DNA of 64,000 bases from Poecilobothrus nobilitatus (Eukaryota > Arthropoda > Insecta > Diptera > Dolichopodidae), in the NCBI GenBank assembly GCA_947095535.1, contig OX352774.1, positions 28,784,496 to 28,848,495 on the forward strand. The letters run 5' to 3'. The notes under the pieces were generated by a model, which saw nothing but the letters and a program-made list of their open reading frames with translations, was not told the DNA's origin and did not search any database. Each line of letters begins with the position of its first letter. Positions within the stretch are counted from its first letter, which is position 1. Of this stretch, positions 26,024 to 39,541 are shown piece by piece. The position numbers were made by a program, and so were the translations under genes.

Positions 26024-27303
26024 CTAACAATTTTCAAAATTAAATTTTAACCGGTCCGACCGATTTACCGGATTAACCGATTAACCGATCAATAGGTGTA
26101 TTTTTTAGGAGTTTTTATTTTTATTTGCTAATTTTTAATTGTGAATATAAGATAATTAATTATAAAAAAAAATGCAAATTTAAAAGATATTTAATTCAAA
26201 TTTTTGATTTTCAAGATTTTATCTCAAAAAAAAAATTTTTTTTCCTATATTTTCTTTTTTAATATTTTAATTCCAAAAAAGATTTTAACTTTCAAGATTT
26301 ATTTTTTCTAGATTTTGTTATTTTCAACGAATTGGAAATAATCCGTTCAAAGCATTGTAAATGAAGGAAGATCACGAATAAACACACAGGAAGCTAATAT
26401 ATAAATATAAAAATCTTATTGCCATCTAAATAAAAGAATAAAAAAATCTTTAAACCAAACCCAAAATTAATAAAATAAAAAAATTTTTATATTAATTTAT
26501 AAAAAAATTCTTAACACAATTTTTTTTTTAAATTTATTTTTAAAACCTTAAAGTGTTTCTCAGTTGATAAAATACTTATATACATTTATATATATAAATT
26601 TTTTTTTTTTTTTAATTTCTAGGAATTCTTAAGGGTAGTCCTTTTTTTTTCTTATATTTCTTTAGTAAACAATGAAATTTTAAACTTTAAAAATTAATGT
26701 TATAACAAGACAGTACTAATACAGTTCTATAAGAATATATATATTGTATATAATGTAAAATTTTGAAATTTTTAATTTAAAGAATAGTTCAACTTATTTA
26801 TTCAATGAAAAGATACGACTATACAAAGAAGTAAAGGAGAATTCAAAGGCTATGATACAAATAAATTAAATCCTCTCAAAGAAACAAAATTGAGGATCTT
26901 TCATATCGGATCTAATATTAAATCAGGTCTGTTGTTCTACTAAGTCATAAGAAAAAATATCGTATTTACAACTACAAGTATGAAACCAATGAATCTAGAT
27001 ATTTCGTTTTCAAATAATTTATGAAATTGTATTATCAAAAGAGAATAATGAATCGTTATGTCTGCAATGATTTAACAATCAAAAGAATTTGAATTATTGA
27101 TTTTGAGTTATTATTGATTCTAATCTAATCATTAATTAGAAAAACTAACTATATATGTATAGATACATATATATATTTTAAAACATTTATATATATTGTA
27201 TGTATATGCATTTAAAAAATTTTGAATAAAAAATATAATAAGTCTATATTTATATTTCGTTCACAATTATCAATCTATTCAATAATTTAAAATTATAATT
27301 GCT
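26024..27303. other. AT-rich sequence with an ACCGATT-type cluster, no gene seen
   Basis: Around 26047-26090 a short G+C-richer cluster repeats ACCGATT/ACCGGATT four to five times (for example GGATTAACCGATTAACCGAT). The rest is poly-A/T and TA-rich. Confidence 0.55.
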
Positions 27304-27666
27304 GGATTAACCGCTTTGTATATTTTAGCAGCACTCAGGCGCTCGCATCTTCTTTATATGAAAATCTGAATTCTCTCATTTTTCAAATTTAGTTCGGAAA
27401 TCGGAAATTTTTTTTCTCTCTGGAAAAAAAGTTGATTTAAGTTAACTTTAACTTTTTGAGTGCAGAACTTCTTTACCATCTGTCATTTTTTGAAAAATTT
27501 TTTCAATTCGTTTCATCAAATAAACAAAAATTTAAAATAATTTAAATGTCATTCTCAAATTTAAGCTGTCTAAAAATTTCTGTTTCGCAGAAAAATTGTA
27601 CTGAAGCGGTGAATTGTTTTTGACAGAATTTGTTGTTGAAAGAATTATACCGAAACGATGAAGTAA
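27304..27666 (+). mobile_element. Inverted-repeat element, family copy 1
   Basis: This stretch aligns along its length, in opposite orientation, with 60119-60425. Shared blocks include TTTATATGAAAAT, TGAATTCTC, CATTTTTCAAATTTAGTTCG, GAAAAAAAGTTGATTTAA, AGCTGTCTAAA and GCAGAAAAATTGT. The left end reads GGATTAACCGCTTTG and the right end, reverse-complemented, TTACTTCATCGTTTCGG. These are related imperfect terminal inverted repeats. A second end-like motif (GAAGCGGTGAATT) lies inside near 27603-27615. Non-coding and of unknown superfamily. Confidence 0.75.
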
Positions 27667-30600
27667 GCTTAATTACAATAAAGAAGTCGAACTCTGCAAA
27701 GAAAATTCGAAGAAAATAGTAAAAAACAGAGTGTAGAGTAAAAGTTTGAGAGTGTAAAATAAAAAGATAAAAAAAAAGAATGGTTAAAGGTCATAGAAGA
27801 TGGAAATGTTTTATAAAGGTCTAAAATATGTTTCTTTAAAGTAATTAAGAAAATTTAAATCAAATCAAATTTGAAATACACTTGTGTAGCCTCTTTTAAG
27901 GAAGGGCTATATTTTATCAGAATAAAAAAGAATCTCAAACGTCATTAGATATTATAGGTATACATCATCAGTTAAAAAAAATACACTGAATATTTGTTTG
28001 GTATATTACATATGTATATATATATCAAAAATATATGTATGTGATATAACCATATATGCTCGATGTGATGACAATTTATTATTTGCTGACTTCTTCATTT
28101 TTTAATAAAAAATAATAAATAAAAAAGAAAAAAAAACATTTAACTAAATTTAAATAAATACATTTTCCAGAGTTGTGTTGTGTGTATGAAACATGAGAAA
28201 TAAATTTAGTTTTAAAACTAGAATTTTTATTGTTGATTCTAATCATTAATTAGAAAAACTAACTACATATATGTATGTATACACATATATATTTTAAATC
28301 ACTTATATATTTATATGTACTTTGTAGATACATATATATACGTACATTTTAAAAAATTTTAATAAAAATAATAATTCTATATTTATATTTCGTTCAAAAT
28401 TATCATCTATTCAACAATTTAAAATTACACTTGGAGGTTCATTTAGTTTCGGTATTTCTTTGTTAACATGAGAACAATATGGCAGTTCTTAGAAAATTCT
28501 TAGAAGTTTTATATTATAGTTTTTATTTTATTTGAAATTTTATCTATTTTGTTTTTTTTTTTTTTGTTATTTAATTTTAAGAAATTTTCTTCAAAAAAAA
28601 AAACAAAAAAAACTGAAGAAATATTTAGGCGCTATTACAAGAAAAAAATAAAGTAAAAAAAAAAACATGCACAAAAACTTATGACCATTAACACTTCATT
28701 TATTGCTGCAGACAGACACCATTTAAATATATACGTATCCATAGATGCATTAGTTGGTTTGGTGTTTTTTTTTTTTTTTCCTTTTATATTTTCTGGAATT
28801 TCATTCATAATTTATTCATTACATACTGTAAAGTAATTCAAAAAGTAAAAAAAAAAAAAAAATAAATTACTTATTTAAATATTTATTTAAAATTTCAAGG
28901 AAAAACAAAAATGAAAAGAAAAAAACAAAATAATGTTAGTACATTCATAAGATTTAGATTTTTGAAGAAAATTTGAAATATATTAAAAAAAAAAAAAATA
29001 AAACAAAATTTTAAAAATTAAGTGAGTAAATATGAGTATGTAATAATGAAAGAAAAAAAAAACTCACTCGGATCTTTTATTTTTTTTTTTTAAATTACAT
29101 GTTTGAGTATACAAATTTATCTTAAAGATACAAAAAAAAAAAAAAACCGTAAAAAAGTAAACATATAAGTATATAGAAACAAAAAAAAAAGGGACTCTCT
29201 CTTTAATTTTTGTGGGCCACCTTTTTGAAAAATATTCGTTAAGTACACAAAAAATTGTTGAATTTTTCTTTTTTTAAGATAAAATAAAAAAAATTTTCCT
29301 ATTTTGTTATGTTTAAGATCTTTAAAGTGGATAAATTTTTTAAAGTTGTTAGATAAAATTTAAAACTAAAAAATTAAAAAAAATATGTTTAGATTTTTAT
29401 TTAAGGTTATATTTAAGGTTCATAATTTTACGATAAAGATAAAATTTACAAATCAACTCAATGAAGAAAAAAAATTCTTATGAAAAAAAAAAAATACAAC
29501 ACAAAAAATGTCAACTTGAAATAATCAAATAAATTAAATACTTAAAAAAATAATTCATTTTTTTTTTTAAAGAAAATTTATTAAATTTTGTTTTAAAAAC
29601 AAAAATTTTTAAAATATTATTTTAGTTTTTTTTTAAATATAGGTGCATATTAACATTTGTACATATTTTTAAAATTGCGTTTATTTTGTTTATAAAATTC
29701 TGTGATAAGATTACAGACACGAACTTATATCGATTTAAATTAATCGATTATTATTTTATATGAATATTTTCCAATTTCTAATTTTTAAGATCTATACTTG
29801 TTAATTTTGTTTCAAATATCGAATACATAAAAAATCTATATATGTATTACAAAAGTTATAAAAATTTTTCAAAAATGCTTACATACGCAACTTTTTATTT
29901 CCGATACTATGAATAGAGAATGAAAATTTCCAAATTATAATAATGTTATGCCGTATTACCACCGAAATTATTTACATATTTAATATAAATCTGATGGAAT
30001 TATGTTAACCTTTTACAGGTAACAATTTCCCAAAAATTATTTTTATTGTGATACGAAAAAAAAGGCTTTAAATTATAAAATAAATTTTAAAAATGTCTTT
30101 TTAAATAACTTTTCTTTTATTGTTCAGCCACTGTTTGTTATTTCCGTATACATATATGTATGTAGTTATTTGTACAATATCGATATCTTGTATATATGTA
30201 TGATATTTTATTTCATCTACATGTCATGAACTTTGAGATACAGAAAGAAAAGTTTTGAATCAGTAACTTTTAAAAATCACAATAGGTCCCCATACACTAT
30301 TAAACTTATTTAAAACTATAGTTTTGACTAAACTGATTTAACGTTTGACCACACACACAATAAAACTTTCAATTATACAATTTTTAATAAAATTCAGTAT
30401 TTTTAAAAATTTTTTTAAATGGTAATTAATTAAAACGGTAAAAAATGACGAACAAAATTATTGCATCGAGTAACGGAAATTTATAAAAAATAAGAAAAAA
30501 ATAAAAAAGAAACTGGATAAAGAAGCAGACCCAAATTACTACAAAAATTACATGAAAATTGATCAAAAATTATTTTTCAAGACCTCTTACAAAATTGATC

Positions 30601-31204
30601 TAACCACGAATCGAAAAAGAAAATAGATGTATGTTACGACTGCAACTTAGATTTTCTATAACTGTAAAGATTTTTTTTATAACTGAAAGAGAAAACGCTT
30701 TTAATGCTCTCAAATTTTACTATACATCAGTATCTGTTAACTAATTAGCTATTGCAACATATTCCTAACTACATATTATATGTATTTAACTACTTTTATA
30801 ACTTTTATAACACTTTATCATATTTCGTTTTTAAAAAATTATAAAAATGACATTAATCAACTGATTTTTTCGTATCTTACAAGAAAAAGTTGAATTGAAA
30901 AAAAAAATCGTGGTTCGTTTCTAAAAAATGTTACCTCTAATTGTAACATTTTCTGCACTTAAATTCTCGACGTTTCACAATTTTTGCCCTGAACAATCAG
31001 GCAAAATAATAAAAGAAAAAAATAACAGACGTCAATAACCATTCATTGTTAGAAGAGTAATTTTCTTTCATTAAAATTGAGTTTTGCTGTTAGACTGGGT
31101 ATATTCTATTCATTATATTGTAAAAATTTGAAATCTATAAAAATGAAAATATAGTTAATATTGCTTGGCAGTCGGCAATAAAAACAAAAATCAAATGACA
31201 ACGC
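27667..31204. other. AT-rich, homopolymer-rich sequence, no gene seen
   Basis: Extended poly-A/T tracts, especially 28540-29620. Slightly more complex sequence near 30440-31200 has no identifiable feature. Confidence 0.65.
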
Positions 31205-31995
31205 AGTGTAGGAAACATTAGAAACAAGGCAGAACAAAACAGAACAGAACAGTTTTTAAAATCGCACATTTCCAAAAGACAGTACAAACTGTTTAGAATT
31301 GTGACTTGCATCAAAATTTGAAAATTTCGTATAAGAAAAAATGTGAAAATAGGACTTTTTTGTCATTTTGAAAGGTTATCTGTCCGGAACCCTATATAAC
31401 TAAGAAAAACCATTAACACACGTAAAAATATATTATTGAACCTTTAATTTTTATGTCTTGCCGAATAAAAATTTGTACAGGTGCCTAAGTTACGCAGGTG
31501 TCTAAAAATAGCTAATTTTAAATTTTTGATCCGTAATAGCTCTTAAACAGGGGGCGGTACTGAGGAAACTTATACTAATTCTAAAAATTCTTTCTTGTCT
31601 CAAAATCTCAAGTTCCTATCTGAAAGCGTGCCGGAGTTATAAAGATAGAAAATTTCATGCAAAATTTGGTTTTCACATAACGGTAAATTTAAATACTAAA
31701 TTTAAAAAATCTAATAATTTTGATATTGATTTATAAAGGTAAAAAAATTCGAGTCGAATGAAAAAAATGTTAAGTAGAACATGAGATATACGAATTTAAA
31801 CATAGGGCTTTCTCAAAGTTTAAGGGACTGTAGCTCCGGAATGAAGGGGGCTACATGAAAAAGTTATACAACATTTTTTTTTTTTTATGAGATCTATCAA
31901 TGGTTTAAATTGTTTTTCTCTATCTTTAACGGTGTAGAAGTTTTGTAAACAAACGGAAAGACGGACGGATGGACGGACAGAGTGAAACTAATAGG
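31205..31995 (-). repeat. Dispersed repeat family, copy A (reverse orientation)
   Basis: Reverse-complemented, this contains the same ordered landmarks as the copies at 50660 and 54300. There is a GTCCGTCCATCCGTC run and TTTACAAAACTTCTACACCG. Then follow a GGAGCTACAGTCCC-like box, TTTACCGTTATGTGAAAACC and GGTGCCTAAGTTACG-like and AGTTATATAGGGTTCCGGAC boxes. The end reads TTCTGCCTTGTTT. Here the internal block occurs about once, unlike copies B and C. No open frame. Probably a non-autonomous transposable element. Confidence 0.78.
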
Positions 31996-33231
31996 CACAT
32001 TTGTTCAAATTATTTGAAAATGTGCCAAAAAAATGTAGAATTTTTTCTGTTCGTAAAATAAAAAGAGTGAAGAACTCTACGATTTTACAAAACTATGAAA
32101 ATTTTTGATTTTAATTTTTAACTGCAAAATTTTTTTTCGAGAAACGAATTTACCATAAAAAAAAGCAAAAAGAACTAACTCAAAGAAATATAAAAGCCAT
32201 TTTATGTTAGTATTCATCTTAGAAAAAAGAATAGTGGCAGATCTGAGATCAAAAACAATATAAAAATTGTAAGATCCATCATATTTGATAAAAATGTGAA
32301 TTGTTCATAAAAATTGTTCAGCTTTATAAAAAAATTTAAAAAAAATTCCTCAAGAACTTTACAAACTCTGTTGTAACAATATTATTGTAATTCAATTGAA
32401 ATAATACAATTATATACAATTATGTAGTGAAAAATAATAATTTAATTAGTTTTTTTTCATAAATTTATTTTTTCACAAAAAATAATTATTTTATTTTTAA
32501 ATTTCATTTTAAAATGCATTCAAGTCCATTTAATAATTGATTTTTTAACAATTTTATAAAATAAATGTAAAACTAAATAAAATAATAAAGAAATTACATT
32601 AAATAATACATTAAACATGTAATGTTAAAAGTTGAAGGTAAATAAAACCAAACAAATTATATTCGAGTATCGATATCATAAACAAAACTTTTGGATCTAA
32701 ATAAATTTAAAATGCGGTTTTCTTTTAGGTTAATATACAAATATAAATGTGAAATTATTTTGCAGGTGTTACATATTGGTAATTTTGTTTTTTTTTTTTT
32801 TAAGAATTATATATATATAATGCACAAATAATTTTATTGCTCACAAATTATGTATGAAAAATTTTTATAATAAGTATATGATTATATACGGAATGTTGTA
32901 TGGAGTTGTTAATATTCGATTTTTATCTATATTCAAAATTTGAAGTATCCATCAAAAACAAAAAAAAAAAAACTGATAACAATTCATTTATATTGAATGA
33001 GAGATTATGAGAATTGAATACTTAAGGCAAAAAATAATTAATTTTAATATTTAGTCGTATTTAATTTTGATGATGGTATATATATTAAATCAGATTATGT
33101 TAAATTTAATTTATTTATGAGCTATTAATATGGATATTAACTGTAATGACAGTCACTTTTTTTTGTTGACATTTAAATTTTTTATACCGGTTTTTTCCGA
33201 ATTCCATTCTCTTCTTTTGTCGTCGTGTTGA
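31996..33231. other. AT-rich sequence, no gene seen
   Basis: Poly-A/T and TA-rich; no supported feature. Confidence 0.65.
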
Positions 33232-33310
33232 GTGTCGTGTTGATGTTAGTTCAACATTTTGTATTTAAGTTAACGTGTCGATGTTAGTTCAATATTTTGT
33301 ATTTAAGTTA
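33232..33310. repeat. Tandem duplication of about 40 bases
   Basis: GATGTTAGTTCAA(C/T)ATTTTG followed by TATTTAAGTTAA occurs twice head to tail, separated by a GTGTC/GTGT junction, with only a few differences, so the duplication is fairly recent. It is G+C-richer than its surroundings; no function is visible. Confidence 0.8.
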
Positions 33311-36034
33311 AACGATTAGGTATTTTTTAAATACTCTTTATATTAAGCATTAATGGAAGGATATGCTTAAAAATTTTCTGTAAATTAATATGCATATTGA
33401 AAAAATGCTTTTCAATTTAAATTTTAGCAAGTTATTGATGAACTTTTTATTTTTATTGATGAAGACTAAGCTAACGCGTCAGTAATCACAAAAAACTTTC
33501 GGTCCGTAGTCCACCTTCAAAAGTAGAAATAATTCGAGTTGATATTAAGTTTTCTTATAGATTTACGTCAATGTAATACCACTTTGGCGATAAAAGCTCA
33601 GATCTATGTCAGATAAATAAGGCACTCAAATAAACATCTGTCATTTTTCTGCCTTTTTCTTGTCAGATATAGGTGAAGAGAAAGAACTCCATGAGCTATA
33701 CTCAAACATCTAGCAGGTGTACTGATAAAGCACGTATTAATATCTACAAATTGTTTTTTTTTTCAGGTCAATGACAATGAATTTAGTACCGCATTTAATA
33801 TAATTTGCAAAATTTAATGGTCAAAACTTCGTTGAGATAATTTTTTTATAGTATAGTTTTCGACAAACTAAAAGAAGCTTCGTATAGAAAAAAACCAAAA
33901 AGAAGCTATTATACAACAGCAAGTCGTAAAGAAGTTATAACTTTATAAAACTTTATTTTAATACAAAATTTTAAATATACTAACCCCTTAATCCTACTCT
34001 GATTATGTATTAATTTATTTCAAAAAAAAAAAAAAAAAAATTTAAAAGAAAACTAATAAAGAATAAAAAAATTTTCCAAATTTTATTCAACAAATTTTTA
34101 AACTTTTTCTTTAAAAAAAAAAAAAGCCCTTTTTATAAAAATTAGTCAAGAATTTAGTACTAATTTTAATCTAAAAATCTTTATTTAATATGTGTTTATA
34201 ATTTTTCAAAAAAAAAAAAAAAAACAAAATAAACAAAAAAAGGAAAATGAAAATATGTAATAAAAAAAAAAACTATTTTATTAGGGTTTAATCAGGTTTA
34301 ATATTTAACTGGCTTTTGATTAATTTTAACGTGTTTTTTTTTTTTGTTTTTTTTTTTAAATGAACCTTAAAAAAGAAGCTTTTCATATGATTATTAGGCG
34401 GCAGGTCAAAAACTAAATTGAATTTTAAGTCATTTTTACCTTTATTTTTTTTTTTTTTATATATTATGTATATTTATTTATTTATTTTTTTTTTTCTGTT
34501 CTTTATCCTCACCTTCTATATTAAATTAATGTCGTTTTTTGGGAAAATAGATTCAGTAATTTGGTAGGTATTTTTTTTTTTTTCTGTTTTTCTTATACAT
34601 ATTTAGGAATTTATAATTTATAGGTTGAAAAATGAACATATTAAATTTAAAAATTGTCTACAAAGTGCGCTTTAAAATTTAAAACCAATCATGAATATGA
34701 TGATGATTAGTTTAATACATACATATATACGTTTACGGTTTAGTATAGGTATAGAATCTCATCGAAAATAAACAACAAAAATATTCTTTCACTATAGAGA
34801 AAAGATGCAATGATGGTAAAAAAAAAAAAAATTAAAAAAAAAATAAAAAATAAAAATATAATATAGTCAGCTTTTAACTGTTTTTGATTGTTTGATGATT
34901 ATGCAACCAGACTGAAATAATAATGGACTCTAATTTCTCAAATGATGCGCCAGCAGTTTAGATATATGTATACATATATACTTAATACTTATATACCTAC
35001 ATATTATTATATTGGGTACAAAAAAAAAAAAAAAAAAAAGAAAAGAAAAGTTGTTGAATTTATTTTTTTCTTTTTTTTTTTTTGTTACTTTTATGTATTT
35101 TTAATGTGATGACATTTAGAGCAATAGCATGTAGGTAATGGGAGACAGTAACAATTTTAATTTAATATAAATATCTTTATGTGTATATCTATACATATAT
35201 TATATACATATGTATATATGTAGATATAGGAGTAGCAGAATATTTTAGAAGTAATCCAATCCCGTATCCTAATTTATCTTCATTTAAGTGAAAAAATTAG
35301 GGCCCGTATTTTTGTTTTTGTAAGTTTTTAATATATGTATATATATGTGTATATTTTTTTTGTTACTGAATTTTTTTTCTTTTGCTTCTGTTATTTTGTT
35401 ATTTGATAAATTTTTTATTTTTCCCTTTATCCAAGTACCAAACCAGCTGTTTATATGTTTCTCAGAATTTTAAAAATTTTCTTCATATTGTAATAATAAT
35501 TATTTTAAAAATATTGTATTGGATGAATGTGCGGTAGGGAGAGTAGGTTATTCAAAAAAAAAACAAAAATAAGAAGAAGTAAATTTTTTTCTTTTTTTTT
35601 TTGTTAGTTAAACGATCACTTTAAACGCCTGCAGAACAAATTCGTGGGTAAATATTGAATTATTGTTAAATTAAGGCCTTTTTTTTTTATTTATATAAAA
35701 GATTCAATGTCAATAATTTTTTTTTTTAATGATTGTTTTTTTTTTGTTATATTGTTTGTTTATGTCAACATAATATGGGTTATGTACATTTTGTTTATTA
35801 ATATTTTTATTTGGAAAATGTTTATGCAATGCATCGATTTGACCCTAATTCTGTATATTATATATGTACATATATGGAAAAAGAAAATACATTTTAAAAA
35901 GTCAGAAAATATATGTACATACATATGTAGGTATATTTGAAAATTTCTTTTAAATAATTAAAATTTTGAAGAAAATTTTATACTAAAAATCTACTTGAAA
36001 AATACTTATTATAAAAAAAAAAATATTTGAATTC
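33311..36034. other. AT-rich sequence, no gene seen
   Basis: 33481-33525 carries the plus-strand partner of the short dispersed repeat at 18461-18510 (GGTCCGTAGTCCACCTTC). The rest is homopolymer and microsatellite rich, for example CATA/TATG near 34960-35000 and 35190-35230. Confidence 0.6.
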
Positions 36035-36049
36035 AAAACTTGACACAAA

Positions 36050-36235
36050 CCTCGGTTGCGTATGGATAAGAGCGTATATATAAAATACGCTGTAAACACC
36101 GAGTAATTGTGGGTTCGAATCCCACACATGTCGTAAGATTTATTCCCCCTTACGACATTTACAGCCACGCCTGAATAGGAAAGGCTGTGTAATTTCCTGT
36201 CCACATTTATGTGGCAGAGAAATGCAATAAAAAAC
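36050..36235 (+). mobile_element. tRNA-derived SINE, complete copy with target-site duplication
   Basis: Direct repeats AAAACTTGACACAAA (36035-36049) and AAAACTTGGCACAAA (36236-36250) match at 14 of 15 positions and bound the insertion. The head has a decayed A box (around GTTGCGTATGGATAAGAGCG) and an exact B box GGTTCGAATCC (36112-36122). The body starts with a perfect 8-base stem, GTCGTAAG...CTTACGAC. It continues with TTTACAGCCACGCCTGAA, AAAGGCTGTGTAATTTCC, a palindrome CCACATTTATGTGG and an A-rich tail. Presumably transcribed by RNA polymerase III and moved by a LINE, as for other SINEs. The antisense open frames at 35983-36322 are artefacts of this element. Confidence 0.9.
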
Positions 36236-36250
36236 AAAACTTGGCACAAA

Positions 36251-37068
36251 TAAAATAAAAAAAAAAATTGACAGTTTGCTAATATTAAGAATGCCCGTAG
36301 TATGTACATATATAGGTGGCAAGACGTTTAGAATCTTCTATTTTGCAAAATATGTATAAAGTACTAGACCTAGATCTATCAAATTTATGTTAATATTGGC
36401 AGAATTACTCAGTATTCTATGGGTTTCTTTCAAATATTTGTTTTTTTTTGTTTTTGTTCTATGAGAAAAAAAAGGAAATTGTATCAGAACACACGAAAAG
36501 AATGTTAAAAAAAAAATGCTTGACCTTTTAAGGGTTCAGAAACAGAATTTTTTATTACAATTACTACTTATTGTATTACAATTTATTTAATTAACGGTTG
36601 CTGAAACTATGTGATCTTATAACTTGCATTACAAAGTGTTATATTGAATCCTGGACATTTTTGAGGTCATCGAAATATTCTTACAATGTTTGATTTCAAT
36701 TGGATAAAAGATGTAGGAATGCATAGAAAATATTATGCAAACAAGAATTCTATTTTTATAATAATAAATTAAAGACAATTTAACTTTATTTTAATTGTTT
36801 CAATGTGAAAAAAAATAAATGGTTTCAAATGCTTTAAAATTGTGGAAACGAGGCTAAGTATATATTAAAATAAATAGAATGAAGAAAAATTTTTAGTAAA
36901 ACTTTAAATTCTTCTTACATTTAAATCTTTCTATATTTTGGTCTTTGTAATTCCAATTTCCTGTATTTTAAACAACTTTTTGAGATGTCTTGCGATTACA
37001 AATAAAAGTAGTTAGACTATATTCTTGTTTTACTTGTATAAACACTTAAAACAATTTAACTGATTCAT
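36251..37068. other. AT-rich sequence, no gene seen
   Basis: No recognisable gene, repeat or RNA. Confidence 0.6.
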
Positions 37069-37135
37069 TGGGTAGTAGTTAAGTCGCTAGCCTTTCTACC
37101 GGAGGGTCTTGGGTTCAAAACCCGATCAGGTCAAA
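37069..37135 (+). mobile_element. tRNA-like head of a second SINE type
   Basis: A-box-like TAGTTAAGTCG (37076-37086) and near-consensus B box GGTTCAAAACC (37112-37122) are spaced as in a tRNA gene, and the T-arm TTGGG/CCCGA pairs partly. The acceptor arms do not pair in register, so it is tRNA-derived and not an intact tRNA. The following bases (TTTCATATCG) resemble the body start of the element at 9359, so the two may be related. No target duplication was found and the 3' end is unclear; the higher-complexity sequence after it may be its body. Confidence 0.6.
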
Positions 37136-37640
37136 TAAAAAATAAATGTAGTAATTTCATATCGTAAAAATGTATATCGTATAATTAATAATAATAATAT
37201 AGTAATAGCAATAATATAATAATAAGAAATCCTAATACCAATAATAATAGCTGCTACAGTGACAGTGCGGACAGTTGCCAGTTGCCTTCAATAATTACCT
37301 GATGCAGGAAAATGTTATATATTACTGCATGTTGTAACTGTTGTAACGACTCTAGTCACTGTTAGCAAAATATTAATAATAATAGGCGGATTCATTGTTT
37401 CCTTACAGTCGCACTTCCAATTCAATGTTTCCTCATCCTATTGTCCTATCTTTTCCTATCCCTCTCCCTAACCAAAATACTGTGTTAGCAGTTGGTGGTT
37501 TCATCTCATTATTTTGGCAAAAGGGAGAGTTGGGTTGGAGGTGGGTTTAGTCAATAAAAATCTGACACTACTAAGGGGGAATTCCTGATGTCTTTATAAG
37601 ATTTTCACCTCCCTTTGGGGGAGAAAAACATTTAAAACTT
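37136..37640. other. ATA microsatellite and G+C-richer island, unassigned
   Basis: 37180-37255 is an (ATA/AAT)n tract. From about 37250 to 37630 the sequence turns notably more complex, with tracts such as CCTATCCCTCTCCCTAACC and GGGAGAGTTGGGTTGGAGG. No coding motif was found in the frames inspected. It could be the body of the tRNA-headed element just upstream, part of another transposon, or conserved non-coding host sequence. Confidence 0.4.
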
Positions 37641-39541
37641 AAATTCCTGCTATTATTCCTGATTCCTATTTAAAAATTTTGCTATTTTATTTTTTTATTT
37701 TCGAATAAGAATTCTAAAAAAGACATCTAAATCAAATATAAGTGTTTCTAAAGAAAAGAAAAAACTAATATACTTTTTGCAAAACACATTTCTTTATTCT
37801 TATTTACAATTAATAGAGCTGTTAATATTATTATATAAAAACTGAATATTCCCAGGGGAAATTAATAATTATATTTTATTTTAACGAAAAAATTGAAAAA
37901 AAAAAATACACTAAAATTCTAAATTTCAAATCACAAGATACAATTAAGTACCTTTATTTATGTATATCTATATTTATAGAATGACTTTCATTTTATTCTT
38001 ATACTTTTTTTTATTTATATGTTCATATTGTCATAATTAACAATAGCGCTTATGATTATTTTCAAATGAATTTTATATTCTTTGCCAAATCATCTAAACT
38101 CTTATTATAATATGTTGGTTTTTAAATATTATATATTGTATACGTATTCATCTTCCATTAAAATTATCCTAGATATCATTTATGAATAGAAAAAAAAAAA
38201 AACAAACGACAATATAAAAAAACAAAGTAATAATGATTCTTTAGAAATAAAAATAAAAAACAAAATGAAAATTCACATTTGAACAGAGTCAAGTTTATTT
38301 TGCAGTTATATTCAAAAATAAAAAAAAATAAAAAAGTATAGAATAAAAACCATAAAAATGCATATTAAAAAAAAAACTCTAAAAGAAAAGAACTTAACTA
38401 TTTACTACGTTTTTGCATTTACAAGACTAAAAACCAAAAAACAAAAAAAAAAAAAAATTTACTGAAAGGAAAGATAACCTTCGCCCTTTTAATCTTAAAT
38501 ATACGTGTATTTATATCTTCTCAAAAAACCTCATTCCTTTTTCTTCTTTTTTTTTTCTGTTTTTTTTTTTTTTTTGGTAGTGTAATTTCAATGTGCATCC
38601 TTTCAATGTAAATATATGAAATAAAAACAAAAAAAAAAATTATTAAAGCTTTTTGCCTACGTCTGTATTATTTAGATAATCCCTTGCATTGTGCAAAAAA
38701 AGAAAAAAAAATTAAACATAAAAAGTAATAAAAATGCCCTAATAATGCCATAAAAATCGTTTTCCCATGAAACTTGCATAACAAAAAAAAAAAAACAAAC
38801 GAAATCATATCATTCTACCCTACCACCCTTTTTTATCATATTATATTCAATACAAAAATTAAACAAACGAAAGGAAGTCTAATTCCTCCCAGCTAAAAGA
38901 CCCGTCAACACTACTGAGTGGTGTCATACATATATACATGTGTAAAATTAAATTTTTTCTTATTAAATTTTGATCCTGTTTTTTTTTTTTCAAACTGATC
39001 ATATTTGATGTAATTTTTTTGTCATAATGTTTATAATGCATGATATTTTTTCTATCTTATATCACTTTAACTGAAGAGGTATTATAACAATATTTAGTAT
39101 TTTATTTATAGATACACTCTGGCTGGATCAAATTATTTATTATTCAAAAAAATTTAAAAAGTATTACATAAGAAAATATGGTTTTACAGCTGTAAATCGC
39201 CTCCTAGAACAATATCTTATATGTGCCATTTCTTAGCAATGTAAAGACCAAGTTTGAAATACTTTAGTGTTTGATCCTTAAATAAAAATCTGAGATGACT
39301 TGCAAATGTTAATTTGAAATTATTTTAATTTTATCCATAAATTTAGCATGAATATTATCGCATTAAATATTTCTGCAGTTATACGTTTATAATTATGGAT
39401 TAGATCAGATTATTATTTAACAGATATAAATGACACTGCGATCTTTTGATGTAGATCTTTTGTGCTCCCCCTGTTATAAAGTAAAGCTTCATGTTGTGGG
39501 TTTTGTTTCTATTCATAATACTTCTGTCAGTCCTACTGTCT
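37641..39541. other. AT-rich, homopolymer-rich sequence, no gene seen
   Basis: Many poly-A runs (38190-38460 and 38600-38800) and poly-T runs (38545-38575). No supported feature. Confidence 0.65.

Noticed and set aside
35983..36322. Two overlapping minus-strand open frames (108 and 60 codons)
   Set aside because: Both cross the SINE at 36050-36235 in antisense; peptide content comes from the repeat.
37069..37135. Functional tRNA gene
   Set aside because: Boxes are close to consensus, but the acceptor arms do not pair and the B box has a non-consensus base.
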